A stretch of 64,000 nucleotides of DNA from positions 124,001-188,000 of the forward strand of contig NZ_RBWX01000008.1 in assembly GCF_003634215.1 (NCBI RefSeq). Direction: 5' to 3'. This document shows positions 17,478 to 26,525 of the stretch, in pieces (the first letter of the stretch is position 1; the number at the start of each line of letters is the position of its first letter). Under the pieces are notes generated by a model. The model ran no database searches. It was given only the letters and a program-made list of their open reading frames with translations, and was not told the origin of the DNA. Made by a program: the position numbers and the translations under genes. Origin of the DNA: Sphingosinicella microcystinivorans. Lineage in GTDB: Bacteria; Pseudomonadota; Alphaproteobacteria; Sphingomonadales; Sphingomonadaceae.

Positions 17478-19832
17478 ATGACTGCACGCTCTTTCGCTGC
17501 TCGCCGCATATTTTCGCTTTGCCTTGGAGCCTCCATTCTCGGCGGGCTGACAGCGCCATCGATTGCCTTGGCACAAACCGGGCCGGAAGCCGATGAATCA
17601 GCCGGTCTCGCCGAAATCGTCGTGGTGGCGCGCAAGCGCGAGGAGCGGCTGCAGGACACGCCGATCGCCATAACCGCACTCGGCGGTGAAGATTTGACGG
17701 CGCGCGGCGCGAACGCGCTTGCCGACGTGGCGGGCTTCGTCCCCAATGTTTCCATGTACACGGCCGCCGGGGGCAGCGGTGGCGGGGCAAACCTTTCCGT
17801 GTTCATCCGCGGCGTCGGGCAGAGCGAATTCCTGTTCACCGTGGACCCCGGCGTCGGCGTCTACGTGGACGGCATCTACTATCCCCGCTCCGTGGGCAGC
17901 ACATTCGACCTTCTCGATGTCGAGCGTGTCGAGGTGCTTCGCGGACCCCAGGGCACATTGTTCGGCAAGAATACGATCGGCGGCGCTGTCAACGTCACCT
18001 CGGCCAAGCCCACCGGTGAGACGCGCGGTTTCATCGAGGTGACGACAGGCCGCTTCAACCGCATCGACCTGCGCGGATCATTTGAAACCGCGCTCGTCCC
18101 CGATCAGGTGGCGATGAAGCTCTCCGCCTCGTCGCAGAACCGCGACGGTTACGGCAAGCGTGTGGACTATTTCACCGGCGAGACAGTTTCGCACCCCGGC
18201 GATATCGGGCAGACGGCCGCAAGGCTCGACCTGCGGTTCACGCCTTCGAGCGACGTTACGGTCGATATCGCAGCGGACTATTCGCGCTGGCGGCAGCAAG
18301 CCGTGCCCGAAAAGCTGCTTTCGTTCGATCAGGACCTCTCCGTCGTCGCGACCTTGTGGAACATCTTCGTGGCATCGCCGATACCGATGTCGACGGATTT
18401 GATCTCGCCAGATCCATTCACCACGTATGGAACGGGGCCCAACCGCAACGATCTCGACATGTGGGGCCTTTCGGGAACGCTCAATTGGGATATGAGCGAT
18501 ACGATCGCTCTCAAATCGGTTACCGCTTACCGCCGCATGAAAGCGCATTTCGGCCGCGACGGCGACGGCGGACCCATGGACTACGTCGCCACCGACAATC
18601 GGCAACGGCAGCACCAGTTCAGCCAGGAACTCCAGCTTGTCGGCACATCGGCGGACGAGCGTTTGAAATGGGTCGTTGGCGGCTTCTATTTCAACGAATA
18701 CGGGCGCGATACCAACAACGTCATCCTCGCATCCGGATTTTTCAATGTATTCGAATCGCTTCCGGGACCGATTGACGGATCTCCTCCGGAAGCGCCAACA
18801 GCGCCCGGCGGCGCGGGCAATCCTGTGAACGTCGCGCTCGATCTCGATTTCGATATTTTCAACAAGATTCGCATCAAAAGCTACGCCGCTTTCGGGCAGG
18901 CGACCTACACACTTGCCGATAACCTGAATCTCACGGTCGGCGCGCGTTATACGCATGAAAGCAAGGACTATACGCTGCGACACGTCCGCGTTGCTTCGGG
19001 CGTGCCGATCATCCCGCTGACGACAGTTGGAAAGAGCTGGGATTCTTTCACGCCGATGGCATCGATCGACTATCGCTTCTCGCCGCAGTTCATGGCGTAC
19101 GCATCGGTATCGCGCGGGTTCAAGAGCGGCGGCTTCAACGGCCGCCCGACAGTGGACAATACCCCGCCGGTGCCGTTCAATCCCGAAGAGGTGACCGCCT
19201 ACGAAGTCGGCTTCAAATCCGATCTTCTGGGACGCATGCTGCGCTTCAACGCCGCTGCGTATTGGAACGATTACACCGACATCCAGCTTTCACGTGTCAA
19301 GGCCAACGAGGCCGGCGTTCTCGTGCTCGACCTTGGGAATGCCGGCGACGCGGAGGTGAAGGGGTTCGAGCTGGAATTGCAGGCGCAGCCGGTCCCCGCC
19401 CTTCAGCTTTCCGCGGGGCTTGGCTATACGGATTTCAAGTACACCAGCCTCGCAGCGGGGGTGAGCGATATCACACTCGATACGCATCAGCCGTTCGTCC
19501 CGAAATGGACGGGCAATGCCAGCATCGTTTACACGGTGCCGGTGAGCACCAGCAGCAGCATCGCGTTCCGTGGCGACCTGACATACAAGAGCCGCACCTA
19601 TCTCGATCCCACCAATGTGGAAACGCTCGTGCAGGACGGCTTCGCGCTGATCAATACGCGGATCACCTATTCAAACGACGATCTTGGACTGGAGATCGCG
19701 GCCTTCGTCACCAACTTGACCAACAAGACATATCTGGGCGGCGGCATTTCGGCAGAATCCAGTTTCGGCCATACTGAAGGCTATTACGGGCGGCCGCGCG
19801 AATGGGGACTTTCGGCGAAGAAGCGCTTCTAG
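17478..19832 (+). CDS. TonB-dependent outer-membrane receptor (TBDR 1)
   Basis: A 784-residue outer-membrane receptor that takes up a ligand using TonB energy. It has a signal peptide ending near ALAQ, a TonB-box-like segment (EIVVVARKREERLQDTPIAI), the plug with VERVEVLRGPQGTLFGKNTIGGAVNV, then a 22-strand barrel ending in aromatic F (LSAKKRF). ASVSRGFKSGGFNG and FVTNLTNKTYLGG are typical sphingomonad barrel signatures. It is followed 12 bp later by an alpha/beta hydrolase on the same strand, so the imported substrate is probably an ester. The sequence does not reveal the ligand; iron-siderophore use is not indicated by the neighbours. Confidence 0.95.
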   Translation: MTARSFAARRIFSLCLGASILGGLTAPSIALAQTGPEADESAGLAEIVVVARKREERLQDTPIAITALGGEDLTARGANALADVAGFVPNVSMYTAAGGSGGGANLSVFIRGVGQSEFLFTVDPGVGVYVDGIYYPRSVGSTFDLLDVERVEVLRGPQGTLFGKNTIGGAVNVTSAKPTGETRGFIEVTTGRFNRIDLRGSFETALVPDQVAMKLSASSQNRDGYGKRVDYFTGETVSHPGDIGQTAARLDLRFTPSSDVTVDIAADYSRWRQQAVPEKLLSFDQDLSVVATLWNIFVASPIPMSTDLISPDPFTTYGTGPNRNDLDMWGLSGTLNWDMSDTIALKSVTAYRRMKAHFGRDGDGGPMDYVATDNRQRQHQFSQELQLVGTSADERLKWVVGGFYFNEYGRDTNNVILASGFFNVFESLPGPIDGSPPEAPTAPGGAGNPVNVALDLDFDIFNKIRIKSYAAFGQATYTLADNLNLTVGARYTHESKDYTLRHVRVASGVPIIPLTTVGKSWDSFTPMASIDYRFSPQFMAYASVSRGFKSGGFNGRPTVDNTPPVPFNPEEVTAYEVGFKSDLLGRMLRFNAAAYWNDYTDIQLSRVKANEAGVLVLDLGNAGDAEVKGFELELQAQPVPALQLSAGLGYTDFKYTSLAAGVSDITLDTHQPFVPKWTGNASIVYTVPVSTSSSIAFRGDLTYKSRTYLDPTNVETLVQDGFALINTRITYSNDDLGLEIAAFVTNLTNKTYLGGGISAESSFGHTEGYYGRPREWGLSAKKRF

Positions 19833-19844
19833 GGGGAGCGCACG

Positions 19845-20786
19845 ATGACCGGACTCGATTCCGATGTGGCGGCGCTTCTGGATTCGATGCAAGCATCAGG
19901 GGCGCCGCCGCTGTGGAGCCTTTCGATTGCCGACGCACGTCAGCAACTTGCAGCAGCCACCGCCCAGCTCTCTCCCGAGGCACCGCTCGTCGCAAGCGAG
20001 GACCTGACGATTGCCGGAGGCGGCGCGGAGGTAGCGATCCGAATTTACCGTCCCGACCGGAACGTCAAGGGGCCGATGGTGCTGCTGATCCACGGTGGCG
20101 GCTGGGCCATGGGCAGCATCGAGACGCATGATGCAATCGCGCGGACAATCGCATCGGGCGCGGATGCCACGGTCGTTTCGGTCGAATATCGGCTCGCACC
20201 CGAGCACCCGTTTCCGGCGGGTTTCAACGACTGCATTGCCGCGCTGGCGTGGTGTGAGGCGCAGTGCCTTTCCGGCCAATCCCTTGTCGTGATGGGCGAC
20301 AGTGCCGGCGCCAATCTCGCTGCGGCGCTCACGCTTCACGTGCGCGACAATCATGGACCGCGCATCGATGCACAGATCCTGATCTATCCTTGCGTGGATT
20401 TCACCACGTCCGCCCCTTATGTCTCCCGCAAGCAGTATGGCGGCGGCGAGTATTTTCTCGGCCAGCAGGATCTCGACTGGCTTCGCGGCATGTATCTCAC
20501 GGACGCCGCGGAAACGCGCAACCCGTTTGTCTCACCGATGCTCGCGGAGAGCCTTGGAGGTCTGCCGCAGGCCCTGATCGTGACGGCAGGTCATGATCTG
20601 CTGTGCGGCGAGGCTCAGGCCTATCACCGCAGACTTTCGGAAGCCGGCGTACCCTCACGCAACCTCCATTTCGGGGGCGCGATCCATGGTTTCCTGTCGT
20701 TTGCCGGCGCCCTCGCTTCCGGCCGCGATGCGCTGGCACGAACGATCGACTGGCTCTGCGCTATTCCAGCTCGTTCAGCTGACTGA
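19845..20786 (+). CDS. Alpha/beta hydrolase, HSL-type carboxylesterase
   Basis: A 313-residue esterase of the hormone-sensitive-lipase family. The oxyanion motif is HGGGWAMGS, the nucleophile elbow is GDSAGAN, the acid is in VTAGHDLL, and the catalytic histidine is in AIHGF. There is no signal peptide, so it is cytoplasmic. The ATG at 19845 is preceded by AGGGGGAG. It lies 12 bp after TBDR 1, suggesting uptake followed by ester cleavage. Its 3' end overlaps the convergent LuxR gene by 26 bp. Confidence 0.93.
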   Translation: MTGLDSDVAALLDSMQASGAPPLWSLSIADARQQLAAATAQLSPEAPLVASEDLTIAGGGAEVAIRIYRPDRNVKGPMVLLIHGGGWAMGSIETHDAIARTIASGADATVVSVEYRLAPEHPFPAGFNDCIAALAWCEAQCLSGQSLVVMGDSAGANLAAALTLHVRDNHGPRIDAQILIYPCVDFTTSAPYVSRKQYGGGEYFLGQQDLDWLRGMYLTDAAETRNPFVSPMLAESLGGLPQALIVTAGHDLLCGEAQAYHRRLSEAGVPSRNLHFGGAIHGFLSFAGALASGRDALARTIDWLCAIPARSAD

Positions 20787-21846
20787 GCAGCTGGGTTCGG
20801 CGGTTCACGCCCGCCTTGGCGTAAATCGAACGCAGATGGTTCTCCACCGTGCGGGGGCTGATGAACAGCCGCTCCGCGATCTCGGTGTTGGAAAGCCCCG
20901 CGGCAAGCGCCCGCGTGATATCCACTTCGCGCGGGCTGAGCTGGTATTCGCGGCAGCGGATCGCGAACATGGCCTCGTCGTTCCGCCGATTGGTGTGCAC
21001 GATAAAGAATGGGCGACCGTCGGGGCTGCGGCGGGTGCGGACGGACGCGACAATGCCATCCGCTTTGGAGATATCAACGGAAACGGCATCGGCATAATTG
21101 CCGATCCGCAGCGTTCTCAGGCAAGCGCGGGAGAGTGCGTCCAGCCGTATCCGCCCGCCGACATCCTGCATCGCCATGTGGGCGAGCCCGGTCCGGTTTC
21201 CGTATGTCACGGTCATGTGCTCGTCGAGGAACACAAGGCCGTGCCCCGGAAAGGCCGAGTCATATTCGGCGATGGCGCGCTCGCGAATGACGAAGCCATC
21301 CTGCAGACATAGAAGCCGCGCCGAGCAACCAAGAGCAGAGGCCAGCTTCTGCAGGCGGCGCTTTTCAATATCCGTGAACGGGCGGTCTCCTCTGGGCCGA
21401 TGAAAACCGAAGATCAGCGTATCACCCTCGCCGCTCTGCGGCTTCTGCGCCATGACCATGACATGGTGAATGCAGTTCGGCCGGAAAAAATCGTTATAGA
21501 AGGTGCTGTTGGTAAGCTGCGCGTAATCCGATATTTCCGAAGTGCAGAACACATGCGGCGTACTGCGCAAACTCCGGCTGGCGGCTTTCATCGCAGGGTC
21601 TTCGCGAAAATGATGCGCGAGATAGCCTTCATGCGCACGTTCGGGCACATTGTGGGCTGCCGTTCGCCCGAAGCGAATTTCCCCGGCAGGGCTGACCCAG
21701 AATTGCATGAAGCAGCTCGTCAAGGCGTCCAGAAAAGCGGCTGCGGGCGCAAGAACATCGCGCTCAAGCGTGGAAAAGTCCTTGCAGGACAGAATGCCTT
21801 CCTGAATGGACAGCAGCGCGTCCGTTTCTCTGGCCAAGCTTGCCAT
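20761..21846 (-). CDS. LuxR-type transcriptional regulator
   Basis: A 361-residue regulator. The C-terminal ~60 residues are a LuxR/FixJ helix-turn-helix: LSPREVDITRALAAGLSNTEIAERLF and ISPRTVENHLRSIYAKAGV. The N-terminal ~280 residues look like one or two GAF/PAS-type sensor units, with no response-regulator aspartate or autoinducer signature that I can identify. The ATG at 21846 has GGGGAGGT upstream. Its 3' end overlaps the hydrolase at 19845-20786, and upstream lies the end of the seven-gene operon. It could control TBDR 1 and the hydrolase, or the operon; the sequence does not settle this. Confidence 0.9.
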   Translation of the reverse strand: MASLARETDALLSIQEGILSCKDFSTLERDVLAPAAAFLDALTSCFMQFWVSPAGEIRFGRTAAHNVPERAHEGYLAHHFREDPAMKAASRSLRSTPHVFCTSEISDYAQLTNSTFYNDFFRPNCIHHVMVMAQKPQSGEGDTLIFGFHRPRGDRPFTDIEKRRLQKLASALGCSARLLCLQDGFVIRERAIAEYDSAFPGHGLVFLDEHMTVTYGNRTGLAHMAMQDVGGRIRLDALSRACLRTLRIGNYADAVSVDISKADGIVASVRTRRSPDGRPFFIVHTNRRNDEAMFAIRCREYQLSPREVDITRALAAGLSNTEIAERLFISPRTVENHLRSIYAKAGVNRRTQLLSQLNELE

Positions 21847-22023
21847 CGGATACCTCCCCTTATCCGTCGCCTTTCTGAGCAGCGACTGGATACAGCATCT
21901 CCACCTCGCCGCTGCCTCCGCAGTCCAGCCGATGCTTTATAAGCGCTTCGGGGCCAATCGATCAATTCATTGGGCGCCGGCGATGGAGGCGGAGAGGCTT
22001 GCGCCAGGGTTTCCGCCGTATAG

Positions 22024-22335
22024 TCAGGGTTGCGGCAAGGTTTCGTGCACCATGGTGAGGAAATTCGCATCCGTGGATGCGCGGCGATGTTCGGAGAGCT
22101 TCTGGTATTCCGGATCATTGTACCAACGCCGCGCCGCCGTCTCGCTGGGGAAGCGGAACATCACCAGGCGTGCGCCGGGATGCGTTCCTTCCAGCGTAAC
22201 CGCCGCATCATCGAAAGTAATGAAGCTGCCGCCGTGCTTCTTGAGCAGCGGGAAGAAGCCCTTCGCATACAGTGCGTAAGTCTCCGTATCGTGGATCGTG
22301 AAAGCTGCAATCAGGGTTACGGGCGTGTCGTTCAT
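22024..22335 (-). CDS. DUF1330 family protein
   Basis: A 103-residue ferredoxin-like (dimeric alpha/beta barrel) protein. It has VTLIAAFTIHDTETYALYAKGFFPLLKKHGG at the start and LVMFRFPSETAARRWYNDPEYQ near the end, both typical of DUF1330. The ATG at 22335 is 17 bp after the transporter stop. It is the last gene of the long minus-strand operon. The family has no established reaction; members often accompany degradation clusters. Confidence 0.88.
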   Translation of the reverse strand: MNDTPVTLIAAFTIHDTETYALYAKGFFPLLKKHGGSFITFDDAAVTLEGTHPGARLVMFRFPSETAARRWYNDPEYQKLSEHRRASTDANFLTMVHETLPQP

Positions 22336-22352
22336 CGTTCTGCCTTCAGTCT

Positions 22353-23624
22353 TCATTTTCTGACAAGCGCAAGGCTGGCCCAGACGAACACGCTCGGCGC
22401 TGCCGCAAGCAGCACCGAGAGCCCCCGCAGCGCCTCCTGGGACTGTACGGGCAATCCCGACTGGAAGCCAACCACCGCGAGCCCAAGGCCGGCGACACCT
22501 GGCCCCAGCGCCAGTCCGAGTTTTTCGCTCGCTGTCCAGACCCCGGTAAAAAGGCCGGCACGATTGCCGCCCCGCGCCTCTCCCGCGGCGTGTGTCAGAT
22601 GCGCTGCAAGCGCAAACGGACCGACCTGCAGGCCCGCGAATGGAAAGCCGATCAGCGCATAGAGCAGCAGGCTCGGCAGAACCGGAACCGGCGGCACGGC
22701 AAGGAAGCCAAGCGTTGCGGCGCCGAAGAGAAGCGCCGCAGCGGAGATGCCCCTGCGCGCGCCAAAACGGCGGACGACCAGCGCCCACAACGGGGTCGAG
22801 ATAATCGTCACGCTGAGCATGACACCAAGCGCGGTGCCGACACCGTCCTCCGTCCGCCCGGCCACTTGCACGATCCAGTAGGGCGTGAGTGCCGATACGA
22901 TCCCGACACCCGTGAGCTGAAGAACATAGGCCATGGCCAGCTTGCGGAAAGGCCGCTCGGCGCGGAGGATCGGGATCACCTGACGCAAAGTTGAGGCCTG
23001 TGCGGTTCTGGTGCCTGTTGCCGAGGGGGTCGCGAAGAACGCCGCGAACATCCCGGCGCAGCAGATCAGGGAGACCACCACGGCCATGAAGAGATACCCC
23101 TCGCGGCCACTGCCGCCGGCTCGTACCAGTATCGGCGCAAGACCGGCGCCGATGAGCGTCCCGATCATCGCACAGCCAATGCGCCATGCCGCGACACGCT
23201 CCCGCTCGGCCGCGTCCTCGCTGATCTCGGCGGGAACAGCTGTAAACGGCACCGCGAACAGCGAATAGGCGTTCGTCAGAAGGAAATAGATGAGCGCCAC
23301 CCAGGGAAATGCCGCGTTCCCCAGCGGATAAGGCCATGCGAACAAGGCCAGGAAGGTGAGCGGCACGCCGACGCTTCCGGCAAGCAGGAAGGGACGGCGG
23401 CGGCCGATCGCCGTCTGCGCGCGGTCCGACCAGAGACCGACTGCCGGATCCCAGACCAGCGCCCACAGCTTCGGCAGCAACACGACGGTTGCCCCCAGAG
23501 CGGGCGCCATCTTGAGATTTTCCGTGCAGAAATAGAGGAGGAGCACTGTCGGCACGGTCGCAAAGACCCCGGTGCCGAAAGCTCCGAGCGCATACCCCAT
23601 GAGACGTGGATACGATAATCGCAC
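22353..23624 (-). CDS. MFS transporter, glycoside-pentoside-hexuronide (MelB-like) type
   Basis: A 423-residue inner-membrane protein with about 12 hydrophobic helices. The N-terminal half has the GPH pattern: LMGYALGAFGTGVFATVPTV, then LLPKLWALVWDPAVGLWSDRA and GRRRPFLLAG, where the D and RRRP motifs are diagnostic. The GTG at 23624 has GGGGAGGG upstream. It sits 66 bp after the thiolase gene and 17 bp before DUF1330. It probably moves a substrate or product of the operon across the inner membrane. Confidence 0.9.
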   Translation of the reverse strand: MRLSYPRLMGYALGAFGTGVFATVPTVLLLYFCTENLKMAPALGATVVLLPKLWALVWDPAVGLWSDRAQTAIGRRRPFLLAGSVGVPLTFLALFAWPYPLGNAAFPWVALIYFLLTNAYSLFAVPFTAVPAEISEDAAERERVAAWRIGCAMIGTLIGAGLAPILVRAGGSGREGYLFMAVVVSLICCAGMFAAFFATPSATGTRTAQASTLRQVIPILRAERPFRKLAMAYVLQLTGVGIVSALTPYWIVQVAGRTEDGVGTALGVMLSVTIISTPLWALVVRRFGARRGISAAALLFGAATLGFLAVPPVPVLPSLLLYALIGFPFAGLQVGPFALAAHLTHAAGEARGGNRAGLFTGVWTASEKLGLALGPGVAGLGLAVVGFQSGLPVQSQEALRGLSVLLAAAPSVFVWASLALVRK

Positions 23625-23690
23625 CGCGTGCCCTCCCCCTCGGTCTCATCCCGCCGATGATCGGCAGGATGCACGCCCATTCATGCCCGG

Positions 23691-24872
23691 TCAGGCTTTC
23701 CCATAAAGCGTGACGACACATGCTCCGCCAATGCCGAGATTGTGCTGCAGCGCAAGCCGGGCGCTTTCCACCTGCCGGGCGCCGGCATTGCCGCGAAGCT
23801 GCCAGACCAGTTCGGCGCATTGGGCAAGGCCCGTCGCTCCGATCGGATGCCCTTTCGAAAGGAGACCACCGGACGGGTTGGTGACATATTTGCCGCCGTA
23901 CGTGTTGTCCCCGTCCGCGATGAACTTTTCCGCAGTCCCCGGAGCGGTGAGGCCAAGCGCTTCATATGCCACCAGTTCATTCGCCGTGAAACAGTCGTGG
24001 AGTTCGACGACATCGATATCGGCAACATCGACGCCGGATGCTTCATAGACGTTTCGCGCTGCCTTCGCTGCCATCTCATAGCCGACAAGGCTCATACCGC
24101 TCTTCGCGTCGAAAACGCCCGGCAAATCGGTGGTCATCGACTGTGCGAGGATTTCCACCCCGGCAAGCCCGTGCTTGCGGGCAAAGCGTTCAGAACAGAC
24201 AACGGCCGCGGCAGCGCCCGTCGTGGGCGGACAGCACTGGTAGCGCGTGAGCGGCGCATAGACCATCGGCGACTCCATCACCTGTTCGAGGCTGAGCTCG
24301 TCCCGAAACACGGCATTGGGATTGCGGTGCGCGTGGCGTCGTGCCTTCACGGCGATCTGCCCGAAGGCCTCCGGCTTCGTTCCGTACTTCGCCATGTGGT
24401 CGTGGGCAGCAGACCCGAAGAGCGCCGCCGTCGGGACACCCGACACCTCATGGCCCTGGAGTGCCGTGACGGTTTCCAGAAACTTCTCCATGGCCGAGGG
24501 ACGGTCGTTGAACACTGCGCCCAGGGCACCTGGCACCATCTGTTCGAAACCCAGCGCAAGCACGCAATCGGCCACACCTGTCTCGACCGCCTGCCTTGCA
24601 AGATAGAGCGCCGTGGACCCGGTGGCGCAGGCATTGTTCACATTGATGATGGGAATGCCGCTCAGCGCCAGCTCATAGAGCGCGCGCTGGCCAGAGCAGG
24701 TATCGCCGTACATGTAGCCGACATAGGCCTGCTGAACGTCAGCGTAGTCGAGGCCCGCATCCTTCAGCGCAGCCTGCGCCGCGCGCGCACCGATATCGAA
24801 ATAAATCTCACCTGCACTCGGCTTGCTGAACGGTGTAATCGCCACACCGACGATTTGTGCATTTCCACTCAT
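23691..24872 (-). CDS. Thiolase-family protein (SCP-x / lipid-transfer-protein type thiolase)
   Basis: About 393 residues of thiolase fold without a C-terminal SCP2 domain. The nucleophile cysteine lies in INVNNACATGSTALYL, a second conserved region is CCPPTTGAAAAVV, and the catalytic histidine is in GGLLSKGHPIGATGLAQ. Such proteins cleave 3-ketoacyl-CoA or act as retro-aldolases on side-chain acyl-CoA. The start at ATG 24872 is favoured by AAGG eight bases upstream; ATG 24878 is an alternative. It lies 31 bp after the acyl-CoA ligase stop, which fits activation followed by thiolytic cleavage. Confidence 0.92.
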   Translation of the reverse strand: MSGNAQIVGVAITPFSKPSAGEIYFDIGARAAQAALKDAGLDYADVQQAYVGYMYGDTCSGQRALYELALSGIPIINVNNACATGSTALYLARQAVETGVADCVLALGFEQMVPGALGAVFNDRPSAMEKFLETVTALQGHEVSGVPTAALFGSAAHDHMAKYGTKPEAFGQIAVKARRHAHRNPNAVFRDELSLEQVMESPMVYAPLTRYQCCPPTTGAAAAVVCSERFARKHGLAGVEILAQSMTTDLPGVFDAKSGMSLVGYEMAAKAARNVYEASGVDVADIDVVELHDCFTANELVAYEALGLTAPGTAEKFIADGDNTYGGKYVTNPSGGLLSKGHPIGATGLAQCAELVWQLRGNAGARQVESARLALQHNLGIGGACVVTLYGKA

Positions 24873-24903
24873 ACTCATTGCCTTTTCTTCAAAAGTTCGA
24901 AAA

Positions 24904-26475
24904 TCACAGCCCTTCGAGGCGTTCGCGCAGTTCCTTTTTCGCGACCTTGTTCATCAGCGAGCGCGGCAGCGCGTCGGTCAGGATCACCTCGCGGGGGACC
25001 TTGAAATCCGCGAGCAAGCTCTCGCAGCGTGCGCGAACCTTCTCCTCGAGCCCTGAAACGACGGAACCGGAAGGGATGACGAACACCACCGGAACCTCGC
25101 CAAGGAAATCATGCGCCTTACCGACCACCGCGGCTTCGGCCACCTCGTCCATGGCAACGACCACGCGCTCGATTTCGGAAGCGGCGACATTCTCGCCGCC
25201 GACCTTCAGCATATCCTTTGCACGATCACCGAAAATGAGCTGACCATCGCTTCTCACGTTCACGATGTCGCCGGTGTCCATCCAGCCGTTTGCATCGAAA
25301 CAGCCGTCGGTCGCCTCGGGATCGTTCAGATATTCGAGAAACAAGGAGATACCCGGCACACCGCGAATGAAGAGGCGGCCCGCTGCACCGTCCTCCGTCG
25401 GCTCGACGGAATTGCCATCCTCGCCGCGAACGTCGATTTCATATTCGGGTGCCGGAACGCCCATGGCGCCGGGCATACCCCGCAAATGCAGGTAGGACTG
25501 AATGGGATGGCTGACGGTTTCGGTCATCCCCCACCATCCGGCGATTTTCAGCCGGAATTTCTCTTCGAACGCCGGCACATCGGCAAGACCGATCGCCCAG
25601 AAGCGGAAACAATGTTCGGGCGTTTCCACATCTTGAAGCGCAGTTGCAACGAAGGGGAACAGAGATGCCCAGGTACACCCGTTCCGTGTGCTGATATCCC
25701 AGAAGCGGCGTCGCGAAAACTTCGGCGTCAACACAACCGATCCACCCGCCCAGAGCGTGCCGAGTACCGAATAGCCGAGCGCGTTGGTGTGGAAGAGCGG
25801 CAGGATGATGAGGCCGACATCGGTTTCGCGGAGTTCACAGTGCCGGGCGTTGATCTGCGCAGCCCACAGCGCGTTGGCGTGCGTCCACACAACACCCTTG
25901 GGACGCGAAGTCGTCCCCGATGTATATTGCACGCTGACCGGGGTCAGCGGATCATGGTAAGGTAGCAGAACTCCCACTTCCGGCGCATACAGATCTTCGA
26001 AGGGAAACGCGCCGTGCTGGGCCGCATCCAGTCCGACACACGCGATCCATCCCAGCTCGGGGCCGCACCCCTCGACGAGCGGCAAGAGCGACTGCTGCGT
26101 CACTGCGAAGCGCACGCGCGCGTGGTCAATGAAATACGAAAGCTCATCGGCTGATGAACGCGTGTTTGTGGTGACGGCAACAGCGCCGATCTTTGCGCAG
26201 GCGAACCACGCGAACAGAAATTCCGGACAATTGTCGAGGTGTATGAGGACGGGATCAGCCTCGCGTACACCCCGCATTATCAGGCTTCGCGTAACCGCGT
26301 CGACGCGCTCGGCAAATTCCCGATAGGTCCAGCGAACGGCGTCGTCTTCCGGCGGTTGCCAGATCAGGAACGTGCGATCGCCGCGCTCCTGCGCCTGCAT
26401 ATCGAGCAGCCAGCAAATGTCCTTGCCGAGATAAGGATGAAATTTCGGCGGTTTTCGGGCCGTGCGCGCTACCAT
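24904..26475 (-). CDS. AMP-dependent acyl-CoA synthetase/ligase
   Basis: This activates a carboxylic acid to its CoA thioester. About 523 residues of the ANL superfamily: P-loop YTSGTTSRPKGVVWTH, adenine-binding GWWGMTETVSHP, hinge region WMDTGDIVNVRSDG and the C-terminal lysine in LMNKVAKKELRE. I chose the ATG at 26475 (MVARTARKPPK); a GTG three codons earlier is possible and no ribosome site is decisive. It follows the serine hydrolase by 50 bp and precedes the thiolase. The ligand cannot be deduced from the motifs; context suggests an acid freed by the neighbouring hydrolases. Confidence 0.93.
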   Translation of the reverse strand: MVARTARKPPKFHPYLGKDICWLLDMQAQERGDRTFLIWQPPEDDAVRWTYREFAERVDAVTRSLIMRGVREADPVLIHLDNCPEFLFAWFACAKIGAVAVTTNTRSSADELSYFIDHARVRFAVTQQSLLPLVEGCGPELGWIACVGLDAAQHGAFPFEDLYAPEVGVLLPYHDPLTPVSVQYTSGTTSRPKGVVWTHANALWAAQINARHCELRETDVGLIILPLFHTNALGYSVLGTLWAGGSVVLTPKFSRRRFWDISTRNGCTWASLFPFVATALQDVETPEHCFRFWAIGLADVPAFEEKFRLKIAGWWGMTETVSHPIQSYLHLRGMPGAMGVPAPEYEIDVRGEDGNSVEPTEDGAAGRLFIRGVPGISLFLEYLNDPEATDGCFDANGWMDTGDIVNVRSDGQLIFGDRAKDMLKVGGENVAASEIERVVVAMDEVAEAAVVGKAHDFLGEVPVVFVIPSGSVVSGLEEKVRARCESLLADFKVPREVILTDALPRSLMNKVAKKELRERLEGL

Positions 26476-26525
26476 GAAGGGCACCGCCGCGAATGCCTGT
26501 CCCAGTGTTCACAATGGGCAAGCAT

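Noticed and set aside
17478-19832. Receptors as iron-siderophore transporters
   Set aside because: No siderophore, ferric reductase or Fur-box-like context is seen near any of the four; neighbours are hydrolases and acyl-CoA enzymes.
22024-23820. 598-codon minus-strand frame continuous with DUF1330
   Set aside because: Only the last 103 residues are a recognisable protein; the rest is an out-of-frame reading of the transporter gene.
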